Shown here piece by piece: positions 1 to 6,293 of a stretch of 28,988 nt of DNA. The notes beneath the pieces are model-generated. The model searched no databases. It was not told where the DNA came from and saw nothing but the letters and a program-made list of their open reading frames with translations. How positions within the stretch are numbered: the first letter of the stretch is position 1; each line of letters begins with the position of its first letter. The position numbers were made by a program, and so were the translations under genes. Source of the DNA: a virus; IMG/VR virus record IMGVR_UViG_3300011113_000411, positions 1 to 28,988 of that record; one strand, 5' to 3'.

Positions 1-965
1 CGGATCAGGTCGGGCAGGCCGAGGTGCTCCTCCCAGCAGTCGAGCAGCATGACGTTGTTGCGCTTCTCGTGGAAGAACACGCCCCACACGCTGCACGCCG
101 TCGGGTCAGGGTCGCCCGATCGCTTGTTCATGGTCTTCTCGGTGAAGGCCGTGTCGAGCGACATGACCACCAGATCGAAGCGCGGCAGCGGCTTGTCGTG
201 CGGCCACAGGCGGAACTGCGATCGCTTGACGATGCCGCTCTCCTCCGGGTCGATCAGCTCGCCGTACAGCTCCTGCCGGCCGAGCGTCGTGCCCTCGTAC
301 TGAGCGAGCTGGTCGAAGAAGCTGTCGGGCAGGTTGGCGCGGTTGTCGTACGTTGCGCCGGTGACGATAACGCGCCCGGCCTTGTTGGCGACCAGCCGGC
401 GCACCAGCTCCTTCGGCTTGGGCGTCGTCGTCCACAGCGCCTGCGGGCGCGGGCCGAGGCGCAGGCCCATCATGGCCATGTCCCACACGTCGTCGTACAT
501 CCACGCCGCCAGCTCGTCGCACCAGATGCGCGTGTGCTGCGGCCCGCGCAGTCGCTCGGGCTTCTCGGCCGTGAAGCCACGGATCGATGAGACGCCGCCG
601 GTGACGTTGTACATCTCAATCACGAGGTCGGTCTTGTTGTAGTTTTTTACCAGCTCTGGCGGGATGACGGACAGCAGCCCGCTCTCGCCCTCGAAGCAGG
701 TAAATTTCACGTCCTGATAGGTGGGCGCGATCACCGCGCTGTCGAAGCCGTCGGCGTCGAGGTAGGTCGCGCGGCCCAGCCATTCGGCACCCACGCGCGT
801 CTTGCCGAAGCCGCGACCGGCGAGGTAGCCCATCTCCACGAACCCGCCCGGAGACACCAGCTCGGGGATCTGGTTGGCGCGTGCCGTCTGCGCCCAGCGG
901 TTCTGCCACAGGGCGAAGGCCTGCTGCTGGGGCGTCAGCGTCTGCAGGGTTGTCGTGACGTTCAC
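1..965 (-). CDS. terL: Terminase large subunit, N-terminal 321 residues (cut by window edge)
   Basis: ATPase-nuclease that pumps phage DNA into the prohead. The frame is open from a GTG at 965 to the left edge, so the C-terminal part lies outside the window. It has a Walker A motif GRGFGKTR near residue 50, a Walker B segment RIWCDELAAW near 150, a coupling segment LWTTTPKP near 180, and the first acidic strand of the RNase H-like nuclease, VVMSLDTAF, near 265. The GTG start overlaps the small terminase stop as GTGA, which implies translational coupling. An internal ATG at about residue 45 lies just before Walker A and would remove the N-terminal helix, so GTG is preferred. The family assignment is secure; the packaging type (cos or headful) cannot be told from this part. 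Confidence 0.93.
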   Translation of the reverse strand, partial: MNVTTTLQTLTPQQQAFALWQNRWAQTARANQIPELVSPGGFVEMGYLAGRGFGKTRVGAEWLGRATYLDADGFDSAVIAPTYQDVKFTCFEGESGLLSVIPPELVKNYNKTDLVIEMYNVTGGVSSIRGFTAEKPERLRGPQHTRIWCDELAAWMYDDVWDMAMMGLRLGPRPQALWTTTPKPKELVRRLVANKAGRVIVTGATYDNRANLPDSFFDQLAQYEGTTLGRQELYGELIDPEESGIVKRSQFRLWPHDKPLPRFDLVVMSLDTAFTEKTMNKRSGDPDPTACSVWGVFFHEKRNNVMLLDCWEEHLGLPDLI

Positions 966-1426
966 TTGGCGCGATCGGCAGCCTGCTTCAGCAGCACCTC
1001 GGTCAGCTCGCGCATGGCGTCTGGCGCTGCGCCCACGGCCTCGGTCTTGATCGCGCCGCCGTCCGGGCCGGTCAGCTCGGTCTGCTGCTTGCTGCCGTAC
1101 TTCTTCGGGTTCCAGCACGCCAGCAGCTTGAGGCGCGTATCGACCTGCGCCCGCTTCCACGCGACGTGGCCCGGATCCACGCGGCCCTCAACGCGTGCCG
1201 GCTCCTCGTCGATCAGGGCGAGGGCCTGCTCGGCGAGGGCGTCAGTGCCCACGTCGCGCGCCTGCGCGTACGCGACCGCCAACGCTTCGTCTGCGGCGAC
1301 CCATTTGCCCCAGTTGACCGGATGGAAATCCAGCTCACGGCCGAGCGCCGCCAGCGTCTCGCCGTGCGCGATGCGCGTCAGCACCTGCTCGATCAGCTCG
1401 GGCTTCTTCTTCGACGGGTACGGCAT
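962..1426 (-). CDS. terS: Terminase small subunit-like DNA-recognition protein
   Basis: Probable packaging-initiation protein that binds phage DNA and recruits the large subunit. It has 154 residues from the ATG at 1426, which has GGAG seven bases upstream; in-frame GTG at 1456 and ATG at 1432 are possible but badly placed relative to that site. The N-terminal 70 residues look like a helix-turn-helix: EQVLTRIAHGETLAALGRE, followed by a W-K-W segment, resembles the HTH of phage small terminases that act on whole-genome concatemers. The C-terminal half has the common segment LKLLACWNPKKYGSKQQTEL, then a helical tail. It sits directly upstream of the large subunit and overlaps it by 4 bases, which is the main support for its role. 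Confidence 0.8.
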   Translation of the reverse strand: MPYPSKKKPELIEQVLTRIAHGETLAALGRELDFHPVNWGKWVAADEALAVAYAQARDVGTDALAEQALALIDEEPARVEGRVDPGHVAWKRAQVDTRLKLLACWNPKKYGSKQQTELTGPDGGAIKTEAVGAAPDAMRELTEVLLKQAADRAK

Positions 1427-1492
1427 CTGCATGCTCCGAGGTAGGACTACCAGCACCGCCTAGATACGCTCGAGGGGGCTTCTGTGCAAGCC

Positions 1493-2068
1493 TCACAGCC
1501 GCACGCGCTCGCCCTCCAGCCCGACGCGCCCAGCCCCCGCCAGCACCCGAAGCGCCCTGACGACCGACTGGCGGCGCGTGTCGCGCTTACCCCCAGTGCC
1601 CGCAGGCAGCTTGGCCACGGCCCGCTCTACCACCTCTGAGAGGCCCGCAACGTCAGCCACAAGGCCCAGCTCCCCCACCGCCTCCATCACCGCCCGCTCG
1701 TTCGCCCCGACGCGCGGCTCCCTCACCTTCGCAACCTTGACCGGCAGCGCCGCAATCTGCTCCTGCGTCTTCCACGCATTGGCCATGTGCGTGGTGAAGC
1801 CATAGCGATGCGCCGGGCAGCAGCGCGTCAGGTGGGGCGAGGTCATCCACTGATGCACCTCCTTCGTCGTGATGAAATACTCCTCACACATCGCGCAGGC
1901 CGCCTCCAGATCGACGAACAGGTGGAACTTGCCCCGGCGCTTGAACGGCCGAACGGCGACCACCTCATACGTCTGCTCGATGTCAGGCAGTACGAAACTG
2001 TCCCCGACAGTCCACTGCCCGCCCTTGTGATCCTCGATGAATGCCTTCACCTCATCCGCGTTTGTCAT
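1493..2068 (-). CDS. Unknown protein: Cys/His cluster plus C-terminal winged-helix-like module
   Basis: 191 residues from an ATG with GGAGG four bases upstream; a longer in-frame GTG/ATG start is possible but lacks a site. I do not recognise the family as a whole. Residues 58-87 contain C-x2-C and, 21 residues on, C-C-x2-H, which looks like a zinc-binding knuckle. The last 65 residues resemble the C-terminus of the phage primase-helicase at 8570-10600; both contain KRD-x-RRQSVVRA in the same place, so a shared winged-helix DNA-binding module is likely. First gene of the leftward transcript that leads into both terminase genes, with its own promoter at 2085-2113. A transcriptional or packaging regulator is a guess. 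The 66 bases between its stop and the small terminase start show no clear signal. Confidence 0.75.
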   Translation of the reverse strand: MTNADEVKAFIEDHKGGQWTVGDSFVLPDIEQTYEVVAVRPFKRRGKFHLFVDLEAACAMCEEYFITTKEVHQWMTSPHLTRCCPAHRYGFTTHMANAWKTQEQIAALPVKVAKVREPRVGANERAVMEAVGELGLVADVAGLSEVVERAVAKLPAGTGGKRDTRRQSVVRALRVLAGAGRVGLEGERVRL

Positions 2069-2084
2069 ACGACCTCCATACCCA

Positions 2085-2113
2085 ACCATACCCCAGCGCA
2101 ACGGGCAGTGCAA
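2085..2113 (-). promoter_or_regulatory. Leftward sigma70-type promoter with a variant of the phage operator
   Basis: On the minus strand, -35 TTGCAC (2113-2108), a 17-base spacer, then -10 TATGGT (2090-2085). The spacer contains GTTGCGC, the right half-site also found at the rightward promoter 2282-2310; the left half-site is one base short compared with the other copies. The predicted transcript would start near 2078 and give an untranslated leader of only about ten bases before the ATG at 2068. It would drive the unknown gene and the terminase genes. Confidence 0.55.
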
Positions 2114-2137
2114 CACCATACTCTACATCACTTTACT

Positions 2138-2205
2138 TGCACCATGCAGCAGGCATCATCAACTTGGAAAAGAAGGTTAAGTGATGATGCATGCTGCACG
2201 TTGCA
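2138..2205. repeat. 24-bp imperfect inverted repeat with a 20-base loop
   Basis: Arms at 2138-2161 and 2182-2205 pair at 21 of 24 positions; the core TGATGATGC...TGCTGCA is identical. The 20 bases between them are purine-rich (2162-2181). There is no T-run after either arm, so a simple terminator is unlikely. It lies in the non-coding divergent region beside phased ATGCTGC repeats and an A/T-rich stretch (2260-2277), an arrangement seen in replication origins and in multi-site operator regions. Function unknown. Confidence 0.7.
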
Positions 2206-2257
2206 GTCTGCACCATACATCATGACGCATCATGCTGCGCCATGCTGCAAATGCTGC
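2190..2257 (+). repeat. Phased ATGCTGC direct repeats (iteron-like)
   Basis: ATGCTGC occurs at 2191, 2232, 2242 and 2251; three of the four copies are preceded by C. Spacings are 41, 10 and 9 bases, roughly whole helical turns, so a protein could bind all copies on one DNA face. The first copy is part of the right arm of the inverted repeat at 2138-2205. An A/T-rich tract follows immediately (2260-2277), then the promoter at 2282. Candidate origin iterons or a regulator array. Confidence 0.5.
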
Positions 2258-2281
2258 AGGAAAATAATTTGAAAATAGGTG

Positions 2282-2310
2282 TTGCAACGCCACGTTGCGC
2301 GTGCCATAGA
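2282..2310 (+). promoter_or_regulatory. Rightward early promoter with operator dyad (copy A)
   Basis: -35 TTGCAA (2282-2287), 17-base spacer, -10 CATAGA (2305-2310). The dyad TTGCAAC-GCCAC-GTTGCGC covers 2282-2300, so a bound protein would block or contact RNA polymerase. Preceded by AAAATAGGT, also found before copy E at 17152. The predicted start is near 2316, so the mRNA would begin with ATCAACAACG, the shared leader, followed by GGAGACACC and the ATG at 2342. Confidence 0.65.
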
Positions 2311-2341
2311 GGGTCATCAACAACGCATACGGAGACACCCA

Positions 2342-2725
2342 ATGACCACCGCCCGCCAGATCGATGAACTGAAGTCCGAAGGCCGCTACTTCGAAGCCGG
2401 CAAGCTGGCTCGCCAACTCGGCGACACCACCGGCTACGGTTGCCACTTCGGCCTCCGCTCGGAACTGGAGAAGGCCCGCGCCGAGTTCGAGCTGGGCTTC
2501 AACGCTGAAGACACCGTGGCCGTCTGGCCGCGCGGTTACGCCCACGAAGATGGCACCTCCAAGATCAAGGTGCCCGCTGGCACCCCGGAGGCTGACGTTG
2601 CGCGCATCGTCCGTAAGCAGTTCGGCTCGTTTGCCTCGATCAGCGGCATCACCCGCGCTCGCCCGCCGGTTGCTCCGGTGAGCGACGCCGATGCTCGCCA
2701 CTACAGCCGCCACGACAACACCTAA
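2342..2725 (+). CDS. Hypothetical early protein
   Basis: 127 residues; the ATG at 2342 is chosen because the shared leader and GGAGA end just before it. Not recognised. It is helical and charged at the start (ARQIDELKSEGRYFEAGKLA), which suggests a short helical repeat, followed by a mixed domain with FAEDTVAVWPRGY-like strands and an Arg/Pro-rich tail ending in HYSRHDNT. Soluble, no membrane segment. First gene of the main rightward operon, directly under promoter copy A, so it is probably expressed early and strongly. Confidence 0.75.
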   Translation: MTTARQIDELKSEGRYFEAGKLARQLGDTTGYGCHFGLRSELEKARAEFELGFNAEDTVAVWPRGYAHEDGTSKIKVPAGTPEADVARIVRKQFGSFASISGITRARPPVAPVSDADARHYSRHDNT

Positions 2726-2734
2726 TCAGCAACG

Positions 2735-2756
2735 GGGGCGGCCACCGCGCCGCCCC
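2735..2756 (+). promoter_or_regulatory. GC hairpin inside a leader
   Basis: GGGGCGGC (2735-2742) pairs perfectly with GCCGCCCC (2749-2756) around a six-base loop. No T-run follows, so it is not an ordinary terminator. It sits between a copy of the shared leader motif (ATCAGCAACG, 2724-2733) and the ribosome site GGGAGA of the gene at 2777. It could stabilise the mRNA or mark a processing point. Confidence 0.5.
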
Positions 2757-2776
2757 AACCAACAGGGAGACACGAC

Positions 2777-3031
2777 ATGACCATCGACCACCTGCCTGAC
2801 GCCCAGTTCCTCGCAGCGACCAAGCTGCTCGAGACACATGTCCTCGCCAACCACGAAGTGATCGAACTGCGCGTCACGCCGTCCTTCGCCGGCAAGCACG
2901 TCTACGTGTACTGCGTCGCCGCCTTCATCGACTATGGGGCCAACGAAGATATCACCACCGCCGGGCGCTTCGCCCGCTCCGGCTTCCACGTCCGCATCGG
3001 CGCACGCGGTGCCGTCAAGCACCTCAAGTAA
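2777..3031 (+). CDS. Hypothetical protein
   Basis: 84 residues, ATG preceded by GGGAGACACGAC, the same ribosome-site wording used by its neighbours. Not recognised. Predicted as a small alpha/beta protein: helix at residues 8-30, then strands around VIELRVTP and VYVYCVAAFIDYG, with a basic C-terminus GARGAVKHLK. No signal peptide or metal-binding motif. Co-transcribed with the genes on either side. Confidence 0.7.
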   Translation: MTIDHLPDAQFLAATKLLETHVLANHEVIELRVTPSFAGKHVYVYCVAAFIDYGANEDITTAGRFARSGFHVRIGARGAVKHLK

Positions 3032-3043
3032 GGGAGACACGAC

Positions 3044-3355
3044 ATGACGCACACACCGGGCCCTTGGTACGCCGTCGGCCGCATGGTCGAGGTGGACGAC
3101 GACGACCACGCTGACATCTGCACCACCAACCCTGACCTGTTCGGGCAGGGGCACCGTGCGCCGCCGATCGAGGAGCAGCAGGCCAACGCCCGCCTGATCG
3201 CCCTTGCGCCTGACATGCTCGCCATGCTGCAGGAGGTCGCCGACTACCTCGACTGCTACGCCGACGTGATCGACGGCGACGACGGCCAGCCCGAGGCGAA
3301 CGACGCCATGCGGCTGCTGACGGCCGTGACCGATTTGATCGCCCCTCATAATTGA
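3044..3355 (+). CDS. Phage protein of the THTPGPW...NARLIALAP type
   Basis: 103 residues. The opening THTPGPW and the central ANARLIALAPDMLAMLQEVA are the hallmarks of a small protein found in very many phages of proteobacteria; its function is not known to me. Between them is an acidic stretch (residues 15-25, VEVDDDDHADI). The C-terminal half is helical. ATG follows GGGAGACACGAC. The gene is 12 bases from its upstream neighbour, so both are in one operon. Family recognition is firm; no role can be given. Confidence 0.85.
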   Translation: MTHTPGPWYAVGRMVEVDDDDHADICTTNPDLFGQGHRAPPIEEQQANARLIALAPDMLAMLQEVADYLDCYADVIDGDDGQPEANDAMRLLTAVTDLIAPHN

Positions 3356-3358
3356 TAG

Positions 3359-3387
3359 TTTCAACTCCGCATTGCACATGCGAGGAC
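3359..3387 (+). promoter_or_regulatory. Operator dyad and weak promoter (copy B)
   Basis: Dyad TTTCAAC-TCCGC-ATTGCAC at 3359-3377, followed at the usual distance by a poor -10 (GAGGAC, 3382-3387) and then by the shared leader ATCAGCAACGAGGAGACACC before the ATG at 3416. The -35 TTTCAA and the -10 are the weakest of the set, so this may need an activator or may mainly serve as a binding site. Confidence 0.45.
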
Positions 3388-3415
3388 AGCCCATCAGCAA
3401 CGAGGAGACACCGAC

Positions 3416-3646
3416 ATGACCACCTACCGCAACATCGACGCCGACAAGGCCCACCGCAGCTTCAAGCGCCTCAACGGCCGGCAGGTGCGTATCGTGCACC
3501 GCCACCTGCTCGCGGCCGTTGACCGCGTCATGACCGCCCGCGCCTTCTTCGACCACTCCGGCGACAAGACCCTGCTGCTCCGCAGCCTGTCCGAGGTCTA
3601 CGCCCTCAACGCCGTGAAGCGCGAGCTGCAGTCGGAGGGCTACTGA
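3416..3646 (+). CDS. Hypothetical basic protein
   Basis: 76 residues, start fixed by the leader and GAGGAGACACCGAC. Not recognised. Mostly helical and rich in Arg and His (FKRLNGRQVRIVHRHLLAAV), so nucleic-acid binding is possible but unproven. No membrane segment. It is preceded by its own copy of the operator/leader, suggesting separate control inside the early operon, and is followed one base later by the next gene. Confidence 0.7.
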   Translation: MTTYRNIDADKAHRSFKRLNGRQVRIVHRHLLAAVDRVMTARAFFDHSGDKTLLLRSLSEVYALNAVKRELQSEGY

Positions 3647-3647
3647 C

Positions 3648-3902
3648 ATGATCCGCCCCACGCTCAACATCAACGGCAGCAGCCTGACCGACCTTACCCA
3701 CCCGCGCATCGCCGCCTACGACGCCCTGCAGGATGTCATCAAGGCCCTACAGCAGGTGACGCCCAACGGCCGGGACTACCCCGGCGACAACGACCGCTGC
3801 GTGGCCGATCGGCAGGCGCACTACGACCGCCTCGCGGCGCTGCACGCCATCGCGACCGAGATCGTCGCCGAGGCCGTCCTCATCAAGGAGCAGATCAAAT
3901 GA
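3648..3902 (+). CDS. Hypothetical protein
   Basis: 84 residues. Not recognised. After a variable first 20 residues it is predicted to be two helices separated by a polar Pro/Gly/Asp turn (TPNGRDYPGDNDRC). The second helix runs to the end (LAALHAIATEIVAEAVLIKEQ). Its start lies one base past the previous stop, with GGAGGG about nine bases upstream. Its stop overlaps the next gene as ATGA, so translation is probably coupled along this stretch. Confidence 0.65.
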   Translation: MIRPTLNINGSSLTDLTHPRIAAYDALQDVIKALQQVTPNGRDYPGDNDRCVADRQAHYDRLAALHAIATEIVAEAVLIKEQIK

Positions 3903-4096
3903 CTGACCGCACACTGATCGGCCTGACCTGCCTCCTCCTCACCTGCATCGGCCTGATGCTCTGGGTGTGCGCGTGGGAGGAGAAGGCCCGCAAGCGCGCC
4001 GAGGCCTACTGTCAAGATCGCGGCATGATGCTAGTGGACACGCCCGCAGGCGAGCGCTGCGCGCACGTCTGGGCGCTTGAGAGGACGATCCGGTGA
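3899..4096 (+). CDS. Small single-span membrane protein
   Basis: 65 residues. Residues 6-26 (LIGLTCLLLTCIGLMLWVCAW) form one hydrophobic helix, followed by a charged EEKARKR stretch that should stay in the cytoplasm, then a soluble tail with two cysteines. Overlaps the previous gene (ATGA) and the next (GTGA). A small membrane protein in an early operon could act in superinfection exclusion, lysis control or host takeover; nothing in the sequence decides. The next gene also encodes a single-span protein, so the two may work together. Confidence 0.65.
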   Translation: MTDRTLIGLTCLLLTCIGLMLWVCAWEEKARKRAEAYCQDRGMMLVDTPAGERCAHVWALERTIR

Positions 4097-4200
4097 GCTG
4101 GCTGGCCCTGACCATCCTCGCCCTCGTCGGCACGGCTGTCTGGATCATCGTCCGGCGGCCGCCCATCACCCCGCAAGATCTTGAGGACACCGACTGGTGA
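4093..4200 (+). CDS. Very small membrane protein (35 residues)
   Basis: GTG at 4093 overlaps the previous stop (GTGA) and its own stop overlaps the next GTG (GTGA), so the reading frame fits exactly into the coupled chain. The product starts SWLALTILALVGTAVWIIV, a clear transmembrane helix, then RR and a short polar tail ending in DTDW. Arginines after the helix suggest that the N-terminus faces out. The exact overlaps on both sides and the clean hydrophobic profile argue that it is real despite its size. Function unknown. Confidence 0.6.
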   Translation: MSWLALTILALVGTAVWIIVRRPPITPQDLEDTDW

Positions 4201-4589
4201 CACGCAAACCCATCATCCACAATCGTCGCTTCTACTGGCTGTTTGAGGACGGCCGCCGCGAGCCTGTGCAGGTCACTGAGCGGCTGCTGGCGCAGGTGCG
4301 GCAGGCGTCCTACCAGACGCAGGTGCAGGCCGCCCAGCGCGCCGCAGAGGCGACCGACGCCCCGCCCCGCCGCACCAACCACCCGCCCCGCCCACCCGGC
4401 ACCATGCCGACGCTGCCGTCCGACGCCCGCGACATCGGCAACCGGACGCTCAGCGAGCTGGCCCACGACTATGGCTGGGGCTCCGTGGCGCGCTGCTCGG
4501 CGGCGCTCAAAACGCAACGCCCGACCGTCTACGAGGCTGCCCGCGCCAACGGCCGGGCGCGGGCCTACGTCAACCTGAGGCAGGGGTAA
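4197..4589 (+). CDS. Hypothetical protein with a Pro-rich linker and possible C-terminal HTH
   Basis: 130 residues from GTG at 4197, coupled to the previous gene. Three parts can be seen. Residues 1-35 are basic and aromatic (NRRFYWLFEDGRREPVQV). Residues 36-80 are an Ala/Gln helix followed by a Pro/Arg-rich linker. Residues 82-130 look like a helix-turn-helix of the type that opens with LSELAHDYGWGSVARCSAAL. That last part suggests DNA binding. I do not recognise the family. Confidence 0.65.
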   Translation: MTRKPIIHNRRFYWLFEDGRREPVQVTERLLAQVRQASYQTQVQAAQRAAEATDAPPRRTNHPPRPPGTMPTLPSDARDIGNRTLSELAHDYGWGSVARCSAALKTQRPTVYEAARANGRARAYVNLRQG

Positions 4590-4594
4590 TCGGC

Positions 4595-5005
4595 ATGACG
4601 AGCAGACCCATCTACGAGAGCGATGCCGATCGCGCCAATCAGGCCACCGTCGTGGCCAAGCTGGAGCGCGCCTTCGGCCTGACGGCCACTGCGCCTCAAG
4701 ACCGCTTCGCGCCATACGATGCGGTCTTCCGCTTCACTCACCGGCCCTGCGTCGTGGAGATCAAGGTGCGCCGCAACACGCGTGCGCGCTACGACACGTA
4801 CCTTCTGAGCGAGGGCAAGTACAACGCGCTCTGCGCGGTGGACGCCAACGCCCTGCTGGCAGTGCAGTGGACGGATCAACTGGGCGTCGTGCAGCTCCCC
4901 GTCGAGCACACCGTCACCACCGGCGGCCGCGCAGACCGGGGCGACAGCCGCGACATCGAGCGCGTGGTGCTGATCCCGATCGAGGCGTTTATTCCGGTGC
5001 CGTAG
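4595..5005 (+). CDS. Probable PD-(D/E)XK nuclease-like protein
   Basis: 136 residues; ATG with AGGGG upstream. Around residues 43-60 it has the pattern D-x(12)-E-I-K (PYDAVFRF...VVEIKVRR) after a helix with a conserved-looking Glu (LERAFGL). This is the arrangement of the PD-(D/E)XK fold used by Holliday-junction resolvases and related phage nucleases. The later strand ALLAVQW and a C-terminal strand fit such a fold. Its last 17 bases overlap the tail of the convergent gene at 4989-5156. A role in recombination or host DNA breakdown is inferred from the motif only. Confidence 0.55.
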   Translation: MTSRPIYESDADRANQATVVAKLERAFGLTATAPQDRFAPYDAVFRFTHRPCVVEIKVRRNTRARYDTYLLSEGKYNALCAVDANALLAVQWTDQLGVVQLPVEHTVTTGGRADRGDSRDIERVVLIPIEAFIPVP

Positions 5006-5156
5006 CGTCGCGCAGGGCGTCCTCATACTCCCGCTCGCGGCGGGCGATGATCGACGCGAACTGGGCGTATACGCCCTCGACGGCGCGGCCCACGGCCACG
5101 TCCCGCGCCTCGAGCGCGACGTGCAGGTCGTCCAAAGCCTGCTTCACTTTCTTCAT
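4989..5156 (-). CDS. Small helical hypothetical protein
   Basis: 55 residues from the ATG at 5156, which has GGAGG four bases upstream and overlaps the stop of the phosphoesterase gene (ATGA); the longer frame upstream lies inside that gene and is not needed. Almost wholly helical (KKVKQALDDLHVALEARD, then IARREREYEDALRDA) and probably forms a coiled coil. Its position suggests a partner of the phosphoesterase. Its 3' end overlaps the opposite-strand gene by 17 bases. Confidence 0.65.
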   Translation of the reverse strand: MKKVKQALDDLHVALEARDVAVGRAVEGVYAQFASIIARREREYEDALRDATAPE

Positions 5157-6169
5157 GACACCTCCTGCTCCTTTAGGTATTCTGCATGGTCGTCCACGAC
5201 CACCTGCCCGCGCCACATCGCGCGGCCCTCAATCACCTCGCAGATCTCTGGCGGCAGCAGCCGCCCATCCTTGAAGGTGAGCACGGCGAAGCCGGCGCAG
5301 GCGGGGCTGTAGCCGTTCTCGGCATACTCGAACTGGGGGCCGGTGGGCTCCGCTAGACAGCCCGTCTGCACGCCCCACCGGCGGCCGCGATAGTCGCCCC
5401 ACGGCTTGACCTCGAGCACGTGCGTGTGGCCCGTGACCATGCTGACGCCGGACTTGAGCGTGTTGTTGTAGGCGGCATGCACGCCGTTCGCCTGCCGGTG
5501 CTTGACCATGACCGGGTGCTTGCTGGCGCGGTTCAGCCAGCACGACCACGTCAAGTCCCACTCCGGGAAATGCTCGGCGAGGCGCAGGCCGGGCACGTCG
5601 GCATACATCGGCACCTGCGTGGCGAGGCGGCGCTCGAAGTTCAGCTCGTGATTGCCGACCGTGTATATCGACCGCACGCCCGTGCGCGCCGGCTTGGCCG
5701 CCATGCGCCAGCGGTGCAGTGCGTCCGTGACGCAGTCCAGCTCCTCTCGGACTGTCGGCCGGTGCTGCCAGCCGTGCGGGTCGTGCCGGTTGGTCGACGC
5801 GCCGTCCAGCCAGTCGCCGTTGGCGACCAGCATCCGCACGGCCTTGCCGAGGTCGGCCGTCACCAGAAGCAAGGCCTTGAGGGCCGTGGTGTCGGGGCCG
5901 GGCCAGATGTGCGCGTCGGAGCCGACCACGACGACGCCGTCGCGGATCTCGGTGTTAATCACCTTTTTGTATGTCGATCGGCTGATGGGGGACGTGGACG
6001 CCTTGACCGTGGGCAGCTCGATGCCCTTGGCAGTCAGCGCATTGCGCCGGGCGTAGATGTTTCTCTCCGACGTGCCAAGCTCTCGGGCCACGGCGGCCGG
6101 AGAGAAATTGCACCGCTCCCATGCCTCTATCAAAACATCGTCGGGGATCGTGTCTTTGCGCGCGGCCAT
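5153..6169 (-). CDS. HTH-containing calcineurin-like metallophosphoesterase
   Basis: 338 residues from the second ATG (6169), which has GAGGG seven bases upstream; the first ATG at 6175 abuts that site. Residues 10-45 form a helix-turn-helix (FSPAAVARELGTSERNIYAR). The rest carries the metal-ligand motifs of the calcineurin-like fold in order: GSDAHIWPG near 84, NGDWLDG near 118, GNHELNF near 172, VKHRQ near 224 and GHTH near 248. It should hydrolyse phosphoester bonds using two metal ions; substrate unknown, though the DNA-binding N-terminus points to nucleic acid. Similar HTH-phosphoesterases are common in phages. Together with the small gene after it, it forms a leftward island in a rightward operon. 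Confidence 0.88.
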   Translation of the reverse strand: MAARKDTIPDDVLIEAWERCNFSPAAVARELGTSERNIYARRNALTAKGIELPTVKASTSPISRSTYKKVINTEIRDGVVVVGSDAHIWPGPDTTALKALLLVTADLGKAVRMLVANGDWLDGASTNRHDPHGWQHRPTVREELDCVTDALHRWRMAAKPARTGVRSIYTVGNHELNFERRLATQVPMYADVPGLRLAEHFPEWDLTWSCWLNRASKHPVMVKHRQANGVHAAYNNTLKSGVSMVTGHTHVLEVKPWGDYRGRRWGVQTGCLAEPTGPQFEYAENGYSPACAGFAVLTFKDGRLLPPEICEVIEGRAMWRGQVVVDDHAEYLKEQEVS

Positions 6170-6234
6170 AAACATCCCTCTGAAAAAGGCTCGCCCGCGC
6201 CCTTAGCACAAAAATTGTTAATTAAAAATGTCTG

Positions 6235-6263
6235 TTGCAATCCACAATTGCATCTGCCACAAA
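6235..6263 (+). promoter_or_regulatory. Operator dyad and promoter (copy C)
   Basis: Dyad TTGCAAT-CCACA-ATTGCAT at 6235-6253, one of the most symmetric copies. -35 TTGCAA (6235-6240), 17-base spacer, weak -10 CACAAA (6258-6263), then the leader ATCAGCAAACGGAGAGACC before the ATG at 6294. It lies in the 124-base gap between the divergent phosphoesterase and this operon. An A/T-rich tract (6210-6230) is just upstream. TTGCAA is its own reverse complement, so it could also serve the leftward gene. Confidence 0.6.
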
Positions 6264-6293
6264 GCAACCCCATCAGCAAACGGAGAGACCGAC

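Noticed and set aside
1433-1492. Possible terminator between the unknown protein gene and the small terminase (minus strand)
   Set aside because: Only a five-pair GGCTT/AAGCC hairpin without T-run; read-through into the terminase genes is more likely.
2726-3709. Long open frame on the minus strand (327 codons) across four small plus-strand genes
   Set aside because: The four plus-strand genes each have the shared leader or GGAGA site and sensible products; this frame is Val/Gly/Asp-rich shadow sequence with no start signal.
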